Positions 8,280 through 15,262 of a DNA stretch of 35,726 nt are shown one piece after another. The notes below the pieces were generated by a model. The model saw only the letters and a program-made list of their open reading frames with translations. It was not told the DNA's origin and made no database searches. Source of the DNA: an uncultured Eubacteriales bacterium. Lineage in GTDB: Bacteria > Bacillota > Clostridia > Oscillospirales > Oscillospiraceae. Position 1 is the first letter of the stretch; each line of letters begins with the position of its first letter. Position numbers and translations under genes: made by a program. Where the stretch lies: contig USAT01000007.1 of the NCBI GenBank assembly GCA_900552725.1, positions 1 through 35,726 of the forward strand. The letters are read 5' to 3'.

Positions 8280-9863
8280 ATGTTTGATACACTTCTGCGG
8301 GGCGGTACCGTTATCGACGGTACCGGCCGCGCCGCGTTTGCGGCAGATATCGCCATCGAAAACGGCACCATCGCCGCGGTGGGACAGCTTTCCCATGCGG
8401 AGGCCCGCCGGGTGGTGGACTGCACCGGTATGACCGTCACTCCCGGCTTTATCGACATCCACCGCCACGCCGACGGCGCGGCCTTCCGCCCCGGCTTCGG
8501 GGAATGGGAGCTGTGCCAGGGGCTGACCACCATCGTCAACGGCAACTGCGGCCTGTCCGCCGCGCCCTTCGGGCCCGATAACGACGCCGCTATCCGGGCG
8601 TACTTGCAGCCCATCACCGGCACGCTGCCGCCCCAGCTGGACACCCGCGCCATGGCGGGGTATTTCCGCTCCCTGCCCGCCCTGCCCCTGAATGTGGCCA
8701 TGCTGGTGGGCGCGGGCACGCTCCGGGCTGACGCAGCGGGCTATCAGCTGACAGAGCTGGCAGACGGCCATTTCGCCGCCATCCACCGGCAGATGGAGCG
8801 CTCCCTGGCCGACGGGGCGCTGGGCGTCAGTCTGGGTCTGGGCTACGCGCCGGAGTGTTTCTATTCCACCGGTGATCTCATCCGTGCTCTGCAGCCGGTG
8901 GCCGGGACGGACATCCCCGTCACCGTCCACATGCGCCAGGAGGGCGGCGGTGTAGTGGACTCCGTGCGGGAGATGATCGCCGTGGCCCGGGCGCTGGGCT
9001 GCCCCGTCCACATCAGCCACCTCAAGGCCATGGGTCGGGACAACTGGGGCAAAAAGATCCCCCAGGTGCTGTCCCTGCTGGAGCAGGCGCAGAATGAGGG
9101 CCTGGCCGTGGACTGCGACGTGTATCCCTACACCGCCGGTTCCACCCAGCTGCTGCACATTCTGCCGCCGGACTATCTCACCGGCGGCATGGAGGCGGTG
9201 GTGGAGCGTCTGCGGGACAAGAGCGTCCGCCGTGAGCTGGCGGCGCGCATCGAAAGCGGCGTGGGCTTTGACGACATCGCCAAGCTGGCGGGCTGGGACG
9301 GCATCTATCTCACCTCCCTCCACTGCCCGGAGGATCACCCCTATCAGGGCCACAACCTGATGGAGATCGCCGCCCTGATGGGACAGGATCCCCTGTCCTC
9401 CTGCTGTGAGCTGCTGGCCCGTGAGCACGGCCAGATCACCATGATCGACTTCATGGCCTCGGAGGAGGACATCTGCGATATTCTCCGCTCGCCCCTGTCC
9501 TGCGTCATCTCCGACGCCACCTATCCCACGGAGGGACAGCTCCATCCCAGGGTCTGCGGCAACGTGACCCATCTGCTGGAGCACTTCGTCCGGGAAAAGG
9601 GCGCGCTCACTTGGGAGCAGGCCGTCCACAAGCTGACGGGCCGTCCCGCCCAGGTACTGGGCCTGAAGGGCAAGGGCCGTCTGGCGGCGGGCTATGACGC
9701 CGATGTGTGCGTGTTCGATCCTCAGGCCCTTCATGAGCGGGCCACCTATACGGAGCCGCAGCAGACCTCACAGGGGATGTCCCTTGTGCTGGTGGCGGGC
9801 GAGACAGCCCTGGAAAACGGACGCCCTACCGGTCTCTGCGCCGGGCGGGCCATCAGGAGGTAA
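8280..9863 (+). CDS. D-aminoacylase / N-acyl-D-amino-acid deacylase family amidohydrolase
   Basis: Metal-dependent hydrolase expected to release a D-amino acid from an N-acyl derivative, or a closely related amide. The 527-residue length fits the D-aminoacylase family. Motifs: metal-binding FIDIHRHADG near residue 57, the diagnostic GNCGLSAAP, the histidines in TVHMRQEGGG and ISHLKAMG, YPYTAGST, and the aspartate of VISDATYPTEGQ. The C-terminal beta-sandwich ends GRLAAGYDADVCVFDP. The start is 24 bases after the kinase stop with a GAGG upstream. D-amino acids are cell-wall products, consistent with the sensor-lipoprotein context; exact substrate unproven. Confidence 0.87.
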   Translation: MFDTLLRGGTVIDGTGRAAFAADIAIENGTIAAVGQLSHAEARRVVDCTGMTVTPGFIDIHRHADGAAFRPGFGEWELCQGLTTIVNGNCGLSAAPFGPDNDAAIRAYLQPITGTLPPQLDTRAMAGYFRSLPALPLNVAMLVGAGTLRADAAGYQLTELADGHFAAIHRQMERSLADGALGVSLGLGYAPECFYSTGDLIRALQPVAGTDIPVTVHMRQEGGGVVDSVREMIAVARALGCPVHISHLKAMGRDNWGKKIPQVLSLLEQAQNEGLAVDCDVYPYTAGSTQLLHILPPDYLTGGMEAVVERLRDKSVRRELAARIESGVGFDDIAKLAGWDGIYLTSLHCPEDHPYQGHNLMEIAALMGQDPLSSCCELLAREHGQITMIDFMASEEDICDILRSPLSCVISDATYPTEGQLHPRVCGNVTHLLEHFVREKGALTWEQAVHKLTGRPAQVLGLKGKGRLAAGYDADVCVFDPQALHERATYTEPQQTSQGMSLVLVAGETALENGRPTGLCAGRAIRR

Positions 9864-9866
9864 CGT

Positions 9867-10628
9867 ATGCTGGAAAAGATCATTGCCATTGTGCATCAGG
9901 CGGGCGACATGATCCGCGACGCCCATCATATCGAGCGGGACACCCGTGAAAAGACCGGCGCGGCGGATCTGGTGACGAAATACGATGTGGCGGTGCAGGA
10001 GTTCCTGCGGCGTGAGCTGCTGGCCATCTGCCCCGAGGCGGATTTCTTCGGTGAGGAGGGACAGCACGAGGCGCTGACGAAGGACTGGACGTTCATCGTC
10101 GATCCCATCGACGGCACCACCAACTTTGTGCGGGAGCTGCATTACAGCAACATCGCCGTAGCCCTGTGCCATCAGGGACAGGTGCGCTATGCTGTGGTGT
10201 ACAACCCCTTTGTGGAGGAGCTGTATGCGGCGGAGCGGGGCCATGGCGCCACGCTGAACGGGCGGACCATCCATGTTTCCGATCACGACGCGGCCCACGC
10301 CATCTGCATGTGCGGCAGCACCATCTACGACCGCCGCTATACCGACCGGAGCTTCGCCATCATGCGCTGGCTCTATGACCACACGCTGGACTTCCGCCGC
10401 TTCGGCTCGGCGGAGCTGGACATCTGCCAGGTGGCCGCCGGACGCATCGAGGTGTTTTTCGAGTGCCGTCTGTCCCCCTGGGACTTCGCCGCCGGCAGCT
10501 TGATCCTGGAGGAGGCGGGCGGCCGTCTCACCCGTCTGGACGGCAGCGCCATCGACCCCAGAGAGCCCGGCAGCGTCTGGGCCACCAACGACAAGTGCCG
10601 TGCGCTCTACCGGGAGCTGCCTCAATAA
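9867..10628 (+). CDS. inositol monophosphatase-family phosphatase
   Basis: A 253-residue lithium-sensitive-type metal-dependent sugar or inositol phosphatase. Motif A (about residues 83-95) reads FIVDPIDGTTNFV, metal ligands are supplied by the GEEG near residue 60, and motif B by SPWDFAAGSLILEEAGG (near residue 205). The AGGAGG site lies six bases upstream, only a few bases after the amidohydrolase stop. In bacteria this family can act on inositol-1-phosphate, fructose-1,6-bisphosphate or 3'-phosphoadenylates. Its placement after an amidohydrolase does not identify the substrate. Confidence 0.9.
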   Translation: MLEKIIAIVHQAGDMIRDAHHIERDTREKTGAADLVTKYDVAVQEFLRRELLAICPEADFFGEEGQHEALTKDWTFIVDPIDGTTNFVRELHYSNIAVALCHQGQVRYAVVYNPFVEELYAAERGHGATLNGRTIHVSDHDAAHAICMCGSTIYDRRYTDRSFAIMRWLYDHTLDFRRFGSAELDICQVAAGRIEVFFECRLSPWDFAAGSLILEEAGGRLTRLDGSAIDPREPGSVWATNDKCRALYRELPQ

Positions 10629-10635
10629 GCAAGAA

Positions 10636-10662
10636 AAAACCGCCCATATGGGCGGTTTTATT
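10636..10662 (+). terminator. bidirectional terminator between phosphatase and EamA genes
   Basis: AAAACCGCCCAT and ATGGGCGGTTTT form a perfect 12-base-pair dyad with T-rich flanks on both strands. It serves the converging phosphatase (plus) and transporter (minus) genes. Confidence 0.88.
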
Positions 10663-10668
10663 CTTCGT

Positions 10669-11604
10669 TTATTTCTTCCCCGGTGCGTTGGCGGCGTAGA
10701 CGCACACCAGGATCACCGCCACGCCGATGATCTGCCACAGGCCGAAGGGCTCCTTCAGCAGCACCACGCCCGCCAGCACGCTGACCACCGTGGTCACGTT
10801 GCTGAACAGCGACGCCTCCGACACCGTCAGGTGGGCGTTGGCGAAGTTCAGCAGGAAATACGCCACCACCGAGGATACCACGCCCAGATAGATCACCGCG
10901 CCCCAGAAGCTGCCGCTCTGGATGGCGGGCAGGAACGTCTCCGCCATGTGGCCCGCGCCCTGGATCAGCGCCGAGGGGATGAAGAACAGCATACCCACCG
11001 TGAACATCACATACGTCACCTCGAAGGCGGTGAACTTCGCCGCCGCCTTGTGGCTGAGGGTGTAGTACACCGCGTCGCAGCCCACCGTCATCAGCAGCAG
11101 GAGCAGGCCCAGCAGGGAAATATGGGTCTCGCCGCCGGTGTAGATCAGCGCCACGCCGCCGATGCACAGCACCGCACAGATCACCTGCCGCCGGGTTACC
11201 TTCTCGTGCAGCACCAGCACGTCCATCAGGATGCAGGCGATGGGCACCACGGCGATGATGGTGCCCGCCACGGCGGAGGAGGTGTACAGGATGCCGTAAT
11301 TCTCGCAGAAGAAGTACAGCACCGGCTGGATCAGCCCCAGCAGCACCAGCGAGCCGATGGGCTTGCCCTTCAGAGAAAAGGCGAACAGGGGCCTGCCCCG
11401 CAGCCTTCCAATCAGAGCGTTGGCCAGGATCACCAGCGTCATGGCGATAAAGGCGACGGCAAACCGGAACGCCAGCAGCACCGTGGGCTTGGCCACCGCC
11501 AGCGCCAGCTTGGAGAACATGAAGCTCATGCCGAAAATGGCGCTGGCCAGCAGGGCGAACACCAGTGACATGGTGTGGATTTTCTTGTTGTGCATCGTAC
11601 TCAT
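10669..11604 (-). CDS. EamA/DMT-superfamily transporter
   Basis: A 311-residue integral membrane protein of the drug/metabolite transporter type, with about ten hydrophobic helices in two EamA repeats of similar length. Typical features include FGMSFMFSKLAL in helix 1, SSAVAGTIIAVVPI around helix 4 and the second-repeat FWGAVIYLGVVSSVVAYFLLNFA. The ATG at 11604 is the longest start; the ATG nine bases inward (11595) has a better spacing to AGTGAG, so the true N-terminus is ambiguous by three residues. Substrate cannot be inferred. A LysR regulator lies divergent upstream, beyond a small hydrophobic gene. Confidence 0.9.
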   Translation of the reverse strand: MSTMHNKKIHTMSLVFALLASAIFGMSFMFSKLALAVAKPTVLLAFRFAVAFIAMTLVILANALIGRLRGRPLFAFSLKGKPIGSLVLLGLIQPVLYFFCENYGILYTSSAVAGTIIAVVPIACILMDVLVLHEKVTRRQVICAVLCIGGVALIYTGGETHISLLGLLLLLMTVGCDAVYYTLSHKAAAKFTAFEVTYVMFTVGMLFFIPSALIQGAGHMAETFLPAIQSGSFWGAVIYLGVVSSVVAYFLLNFANAHLTVSEASLFSNVTTVVSVLAGVVLLKEPFGLWQIIGVAVILVCVYAANAPGKK

Positions 11605-11625
11605 CTCACTTTCAGATTTCGACTC

Positions 11626-11654
11626 ATCTTATCATAGAATAATGATTTCCGCAA
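11626..11654 (-). promoter_or_regulatory. promoter for EamA transporter
   Basis: On the minus strand: TTGCGG, 17-base spacer, TAAGAT, about 20 bases upstream of the transporter start. It lies after the terminator of the small upstream gene, so the transporter has its own promoter. Confidence 0.6.
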
Positions 11655-11667
11655 TGGGGGAACTGGG

Positions 11668-11696
11668 GAGTTTCGTCCCTGCGGGGCGAAACTCCC
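11668..11696. repeat. strong inverted repeat upstream of EamA promoter
   Basis: GGGAGTTTCG and CGAAACTCCC form a ten-base-pair stem that is further extended by CCC/GGG across a short loop. It lies between the small-gene terminator and the transporter promoter. Its role is not evident; it could be a second terminator stem or an operator. Confidence 0.6.
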
Positions 11697-11714
11697 AATC
11701 AATAAAAAATCCAA

Positions 11715-11750
11715 AAAGCAAACGCCGGGCGACAGTCCGGCGTTTGCTTT
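11715..11750 (-). terminator. Rho-independent terminator of the small membrane-peptide gene
   Basis: AAAGCAAACGCCGG and CCGGCGTTTGCTTT form a perfect 14-base-pair stem; on the minus strand the stem is followed by TTTTTGGATTTTTTATT. It lies about 60 bases after the 25-codon gene stop and before the EamA promoter. Confidence 0.85.
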
Positions 11751-11812
11751 ACCATAAATCAGAAACAGAAATCTCATTTGTTTGCCCGTATGGACACACT
11801 TCTCGCGCTGCG

Positions 11813-11890
11813 TCACCTGGTTGCGCGACTTACGACGCCCACGACCAGCAGTACGACGCCCAGACCGGCCAAAAGCAGATTCAGTGCCAT
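11813..11890 (-). CDS. 25-residue hydrophobic peptide gene
   Basis: A short frame starting ATG at 11890 and ending TGA, encoding MALNLLLAGLGVVLLVVGVV followed by a basic tail SRATR: one membrane helix then positive residues. An AAAGGAG ribosome site sits nine bases upstream, a TATAAT -10 lies at 11927-11932, and a strong terminator follows at 11715-11750. This complete transcription-unit layout, with no overlap with another gene, argues that it is translated. It is the first unit read toward the EamA gene and is divergent from lysR. No function can be assigned; possibilities are a regulatory membrane peptide or a type I toxin-like peptide. Confidence 0.6.
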   Translation of the reverse strand: MALNLLLAGLGVVLLVVGVVSRATR

Positions 11891-11926
11891 ATACCGTCGC
11901 TCCTTTCTTCATGTGTTCCCGGGTTG

Positions 11927-11932
11927 ATTATA
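11927..11932 (-). promoter_or_regulatory. -10 element for the small membrane-peptide gene
   Basis: TATAAT on the minus strand, about 37 bases upstream of the ATG at 11890. No convincing -35 at the expected distance is seen, so activation may depend on the divergent LysR regulator; that is inferred. Confidence 0.45.
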
Positions 11933-11977
11933 AGATACCACAAGGCTCTCCATTTGTAAAACGCACCATTTTCATCA

Positions 11978-11989
11978 TTTTCATGAAAA
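11978..11989. promoter_or_regulatory. TTTTCATGAAAA dyad, candidate LysR operator
   Basis: A perfect 12-base palindrome immediately upstream of the lysR -35, between the divergent small-peptide and lysR units. LysR regulators usually bind such dyads near their own promoter; assignment to this LysR is inference. Confidence 0.45.
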
Positions 11990-11994
11990 AATGT

Positions 11995-12023
11995 TTGAAC
12001 TCCGTTAAGAAGCTTGCTACAAT
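11995..12023 (+). promoter_or_regulatory. promoter for lysR-type gene
   Basis: TTGAAC, 17-base spacer, TACAAT; about 20 bases ahead of the start codon. This is a good sigma-A match. Confidence 0.75.
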
Positions 12024-12043
12024 AGGGGAGAGGAGGGATGCAC

Positions 12044-12934
12044 ATGAGCCTGACCAAATACGAGATCCTGCTGAAGGCGGCGGAGTGCGGCAGCTTTACC
12101 AAGGCTGCCCAGGAGCTGAACTTCACCCAGTCCGGCATCAGCCACGCCGTCAGCTCACTGGAGACGGAGCTGGGGACGAAGCTGGTGGTGCGCAGTCACG
12201 GCGGCGTATCCCTGACGGCGGATGGCCGGGCGCTGCTGCCCTATTTCCAGCAGATGTGCGCCCTCCAGCACCAGTTGGAGCAGAAGGCCGCCGATCTGCG
12301 GGGACTGGACACCGGCCTTGTGCGAGTGGCCACCTTTACCAGCGTGTCGGAGAAATGGATGCCCTACATTCTGAAGAGCTTCCAGGAGCTGTACCCCAGG
12401 ATCGAATTTGAACTGCTGCCCTCCAATTTCAACAACGAGATCGAGAACTGGGTCACCCACGGACAGGCAGACTGCGGCTTCATCAGCCTGCCCACAGAGC
12501 CCCATCTGGACTACTGGCTGCTGCAGCGGGACCAGTGGAAGGTCATCGTCCCCTGCGACCATCCGCTGGCAGGACGCGACCCCTTCCCGCCGGAGGCGCT
12601 GGAGCAGTATCCGGTGATCCTGCTGGACGAGGGCGACGACTATGAGATCCAGGAGGTGTTCGACACCCTGGACATCCATCCCAACATCCAGTACACGGTG
12701 CAGCAGGATCAGACCATTCTGGCCATGGTGTCCAGCGGGCTGGGCATCAGCGTCATGGAGGAGCTGATGCTGCAGCGGTGCGCCTATCCGCTGGTATCCT
12801 GCCGCCTGCCCCGGCCTTTTTACCGCAACATCGGCATCTGCGTCAAGGACAAGAACGCCCTGTCCCTGTCCACCCAGCGGTTTATCGAGCATGTCCGCCA
12901 TTGGGTGCTGGTCAACGGCGCGCTGGAGAATTGA
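12044..12934 (+). CDS. LysR-family transcriptional regulator
   Basis: A LysR-type regulator of about 296 residues. The N-terminal winged helix-turn-helix (about 1-65) reads LLKAAECGSFTKAAQELNFTQSGISHAVSSLETELGTKLVVR, the usual LTTR pattern. The rest is a periplasmic-binding-protein-like effector domain, with DHPLAGRDPFPPEALE, VSSGLGISVMEELMLQ typical of subdomain switch. AGGAGG at 12031-12036 is adjacent to ATG 12038 and correctly spaced for ATG 12044, so I set the start at 12044. The promoter and the dyad at 11978-11989 suggest divergent autoregulation; likely targets are the small peptide and the EamA transporter. Confidence 0.93.
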   Translation: MSLTKYEILLKAAECGSFTKAAQELNFTQSGISHAVSSLETELGTKLVVRSHGGVSLTADGRALLPYFQQMCALQHQLEQKAADLRGLDTGLVRVATFTSVSEKWMPYILKSFQELYPRIEFELLPSNFNNEIENWVTHGQADCGFISLPTEPHLDYWLLQRDQWKVIVPCDHPLAGRDPFPPEALEQYPVILLDEGDDYEIQEVFDTLDIHPNIQYTVQQDQTILAMVSSGLGISVMEELMLQRCAYPLVSCRLPRPFYRNIGICVKDKNALSLSTQRFIEHVRHWVLVNGALEN

Positions 12935-13014
12935 TCGTCCCCCCATTTCAATTCATGCCGCCACCAGCGGCATACCGCAGTTCTTCACTATTCTCTTCTC
13001 ACTTTTCACTGAAA

Positions 13015-13054
13015 GGCATCAGAAAAGCGCCCTGCTGGGCGCTTTTCTGATGCC
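13015..13054. terminator. bidirectional terminator between lysR and mnmA
   Basis: GGCATCAGAAAAGCGCCC and its exact complement form an 18-base-pair stem with a TGCT loop, directly after the mnmA stop. A smaller dyad (ATGCCGC/GCGGCAT) lies at 12956-12973 in the preceding gap. Confidence 0.88.
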
Positions 13055-13055
13055 C

Positions 13056-14120
13056 TTATTCAATGGTTCCGCCGCCCAGCACCTCGTCGCCGTCATAGAG
13101 CACCGCCGCCTGTCCGGCGGTGATGGCCCGCTGGGGCTCATCGAAGGTCAGGCGCACCCGGCCATCCGGCAGCGGCTCCGCCAGGGCCGGAGCCTCCACC
13201 TGGCTGTACCGTGTCTTGGCGGTGCAGCGGAAGGGCGCGGCAGGAGCCTCACCGGCGATCCAGTTGACCCGGTTCGCCGTCAGCTCCCGGCGGAACAGCT
13301 TGTCGTTGTCCCCCAGCACCACGGTGTTGTCCGCCTCGTTCTTGGCCAGCACATATACATGCTTTCCCACCGCGATGCCAAGGCCCTTGCCCTGGCCGAT
13401 GGTATAGCAGGGCAGGCCCCGGTGCTGTCCCAGCACATGGCCCGCCTCGTCCACGAAGTCGCCCGGTGCCAGCGTCACGCCCTGGGATTGCAAAAACGAC
13501 ACATAGTCGCCGTCCGGCACGAAGCAGATGTCCTGACTGTCGGACTTGTCGGCGTTCAGCAGCCCTGCCTCCCGGGCGTTCTCCCGGATGGCGGGCTTGT
13601 CATAGTCCCCCACCGGCAGCAGCAGATGAGCAAGCTGATACTGGGTCAGCTGGTACAGCACATAGCTCTGATCTTTCCGGCGGTCCGCGCCCCGCAGCAG
13701 GCGGTAGCGATGCGCCGTCTCGTCGTAGGTCACGCGGGCGTAGTGGCCCGTGGCGATGAAGTCGTATCCCAGCGTCACCGCACGATCCAGCAGCGCGCCG
13801 AACTTCAGGCAGCGGTTGCAGTCGATGCAGGGGTTGGGGGTGCGGCCCGCGCAGTACTCCGACACGAAGTGATCCATCACGTCACGGCGGAAGGCATCCA
13901 CTTCATTGAACACATAGAATTTCATGCCCAGCCGGTAGGCCACCGCCCGGGCGTCCTCGGCGTCGTCGGCGCTGCAGCAGCGGCTGTCGCTGTTGGGGAT
14001 CAGCTTCAGCATGGTGCCGTCACAGTCGTAGCCCTGCCGCCGCAGCAGCAGCGCCGCGGCGGAGCTGTCCACACCGCCGGACATGGCCACCAATACCCGT
14101 TTTCCCTGATTTCGTTCCAT
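13056..14120 (-). CDS. mnmA: tRNA-specific 2-thiouridylase MnmA
   Basis: Installs the 2-thio group on the wobble uridine of tRNA for Lys, Glu and Gln in the cytoplasm. The 354-residue length is normal. The PP-loop AMSGGVDSSAAALLL (near residue 13) activates uridine with ATP. The catalytic cysteines lie in GRTPNPCIDCNRCLKFG and in DSQDICFVPDGDY; GHYARVTYDE follows, as in other MnmA. The C-terminal RNA-binding part ends TFDEPQRAITAGQAAVLYDGDEVLGGGTIE. The minus-strand gene has its terminator immediately after and a palindrome in its 5' region at 14152-14179. The cognate cysteine desulfurase is not in the window. Confidence 0.97.
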   Translation of the reverse strand: MERNQGKRVLVAMSGGVDSSAAALLLRRQGYDCDGTMLKLIPNSDSRCCSADDAEDARAVAYRLGMKFYVFNEVDAFRRDVMDHFVSEYCAGRTPNPCIDCNRCLKFGALLDRAVTLGYDFIATGHYARVTYDETAHRYRLLRGADRRKDQSYVLYQLTQYQLAHLLLPVGDYDKPAIRENAREAGLLNADKSDSQDICFVPDGDYVSFLQSQGVTLAPGDFVDEAGHVLGQHRGLPCYTIGQGKGLGIAVGKHVYVLAKNEADNTVVLGDNDKLFRRELTANRVNWIAGEAPAAPFRCTAKTRYSQVEAPALAEPLPDGRVRLTFDEPQRAITAGQAAVLYDGDEVLGGGTIE

Positions 14121-14151
14121 AGGTTTACCTCGCTGTTGATTGGGGTAGAAT

Positions 14152-14179
14152 ACTTTTAGATATATGTTTATCTAAAAGT
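14152..14179. repeat. AT-rich perfect dyad upstream of mnmA
   Basis: ACTTTTAGATA and TATCTAAAAGT flank a TATGTT loop: an 11-base-pair perfect inverted repeat about 30 bases upstream of the mnmA start. It could be an operator or a terminator stem; it lies next to the stem at 14183-14202. Confidence 0.6.
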
Positions 14180-14182
14180 GTA

Positions 14183-14202
14183 ACCCCGGCTTCCGCCGGG
14201 GT
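14183..14202 (-). terminator. terminator-like stem after small histidine kinase
   Basis: ACCCCGGC and GCCGGGGT pair around a four-base loop, 18-40 bases past the kinase stop codon. No good U-tract follows, so confidence is modest; the AT-rich dyad next to it may act with it. Confidence 0.5.
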
Positions 14203-14220
14203 CAAGCAAAACTTTTATTT

Positions 14221-15027
14221 TCAATCCAGATGCTGTGCGGAGAAGGCTTGATAGGGCAGTGCATCGCTGAGCTCCATCATCACATGGGAGAAGCCACCGG
14301 CATAATCGTACTGTTTGTCCCGCACTTGGCCGCCGCCGCGGCGGATATGGGGCAGCGCCGCCGTCACCAGCGTTCCCTGACCCTCACTGCTCTCCAGCAG
14401 CAGGCGGCCGCCGTGGCCCTCGACAATGCGGCGGCAGATAGGCAGGCCCAGTCCCATGCCGTAGGAGGGGCGATCCATCCAACTGCTGTCCGTCCACAGC
14501 GCGAACAGCGCCGCCATGCGCTCCGCTGGGATGCCGCAGCCGGTGTCCCGCACCCGCAGCAGCACCAAGCCGCCCTTTGTCTCCAGTGTTACGGTGACGG
14601 TGCCGCCCTTGGGTGTGAATTTCAGGGCGTTACTCAAAAGATTCCACATCAGCCGCTCCAGATAGTACCGGTTCACTGCGGCGATCACATACCGCTCCGG
14701 GCAGACGAATTCCATGTTCACACCGGTCTCGCGGGCGATGGAGGCCGCCTGGCGGCACAGCTCGTCCAGCAGTGCCTTCAGATCTTCATTCCGCGTTTCA
14801 AAGGGCTTGTCCGACAGCAACTCCGGTCCCATGGACAGGTTGCTTACCAGGCGCAGCATGCGGTAATAGCTCTGCTGCATGACGGCGCTTTCGGCGCTGT
14901 CGCCGTTCCCGGTTAGCCGCTGGGCGGCCATATGAAGATTGTGCAGCGGCGAACGAAGCGCCGATGCTATGCCAGGCAGCACGCCTGCCAGAATCTGCTG
15001 TTCTTCCGCACTGAAAGGCGTCATCAT
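14221..15027 (-). CDS. histidine-kinase-like protein with altered H-box
   Basis: A cytoplasmic protein of about 268 residues lacking membrane helices. The C-terminal ATPase is intact: N-box ERLMWNLLSNALKFTPKG, G1 VRDTGCGIPAERM, and YGMGLGLPICRRIVEGHGG for the G2 region. The N-terminal dimerisation helix reads GIASALRSPLHNLHMAAQRL: aligned to the usual SHELRTPL box, the phosphoacceptor histidine is a serine. It may be a non-phosphorylating ATPase or a partner acting on another kinase. An ATG at 15027 has a better ribosome site (AGAGG) than the GTG at 15033. No response regulator is adjacent. Confidence 0.8.
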   Translation of the reverse strand: MMTPFSAEEQQILAGVLPGIASALRSPLHNLHMAAQRLTGNGDSAESAVMQQSYYRMLRLVSNLSMGPELLSDKPFETRNEDLKALLDELCRQAASIARETGVNMEFVCPERYVIAAVNRYYLERLMWNLLSNALKFTPKGGTVTVTLETKGGLVLLRVRDTGCGIPAERMAALFALWTDSSWMDRPSYGMGLGLPICRRIVEGHGGRLLLESSEGQGTLVTAALPHIRRGGGQVRDKQYDYAGGFSHVMMELSDALPYQAFSAQHLD

Positions 15028-15102
15028 TCCCACCTCTTTCCTCTGTCAGCCTCCCCCTGCTGTGGGGCCGCTATCCACGGTAAATAACGGATGAACAGTC
15101 AT

Positions 15103-15131
15103 ATCATACCAAATGGCCAAAAGGAAAACAA
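15103..15131 (-). promoter_or_regulatory. promoter for small histidine-kinase-like gene
   Basis: On the minus strand TTGTTT, 17-base spacer, TATGAT. It is divergent from the gap promoter; a tandem ten-base repeat lies between the two. Confidence 0.55.
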
Positions 15132-15135
15132 GCAG

Positions 15136-15155
15136 TTTGTCGAATTTTGTCGAAT
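15136..15155. repeat. tandem TTTGTCGAAT x2
   Basis: Two exact copies of the ten-base word TTTGTCGAAT directly abut. Copies ten bases apart sit on the same helical face, which is a common arrangement for a regulator binding site. The repeat lies between the divergent kinase and gap promoters. Confidence 0.75.
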
Positions 15156-15182
15156 GTTTAAGAAAAAATTTTCAAAAGGGGC

Positions 15183-15211
15183 TTGCATTTTCCGAAGAAA
15201 TTGCATATAAT
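15183..15211 (+). promoter_or_regulatory. promoter for gap
   Basis: TTGCAT, 17-base spacer, TATAAT (perfect -10), about 50 bases upstream of the gap ATG; strong, as expected for a glycolytic gene. Confidence 0.85.
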
Positions 15212-15262
15212 TCTAAACGTACCATATGTTTGATATATTCCATCAGGAAGGAAGTTTTGATT

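Noticed and set aside
7047..9734. Open frame of 895 codons on the minus strand
   Set aside because: Lies wholly antisense to the response regulator, kinase and amidohydrolase, all of which have clear motifs. Long antisense frames arise in GC-rich DNA; this one has no family features and is rich in His, Gln and Gly.
11601..11912. 103-codon minus-strand frame over the small-peptide locus
   Set aside because: It runs through a terminator and has low-quality composition; the 25-codon frame has the correctly placed ribosome site instead.
15113..15262. N-terminal extension of gap
   Set aside because: It crosses the promoter and has no ribosome site; GAPDH begins at 15263.
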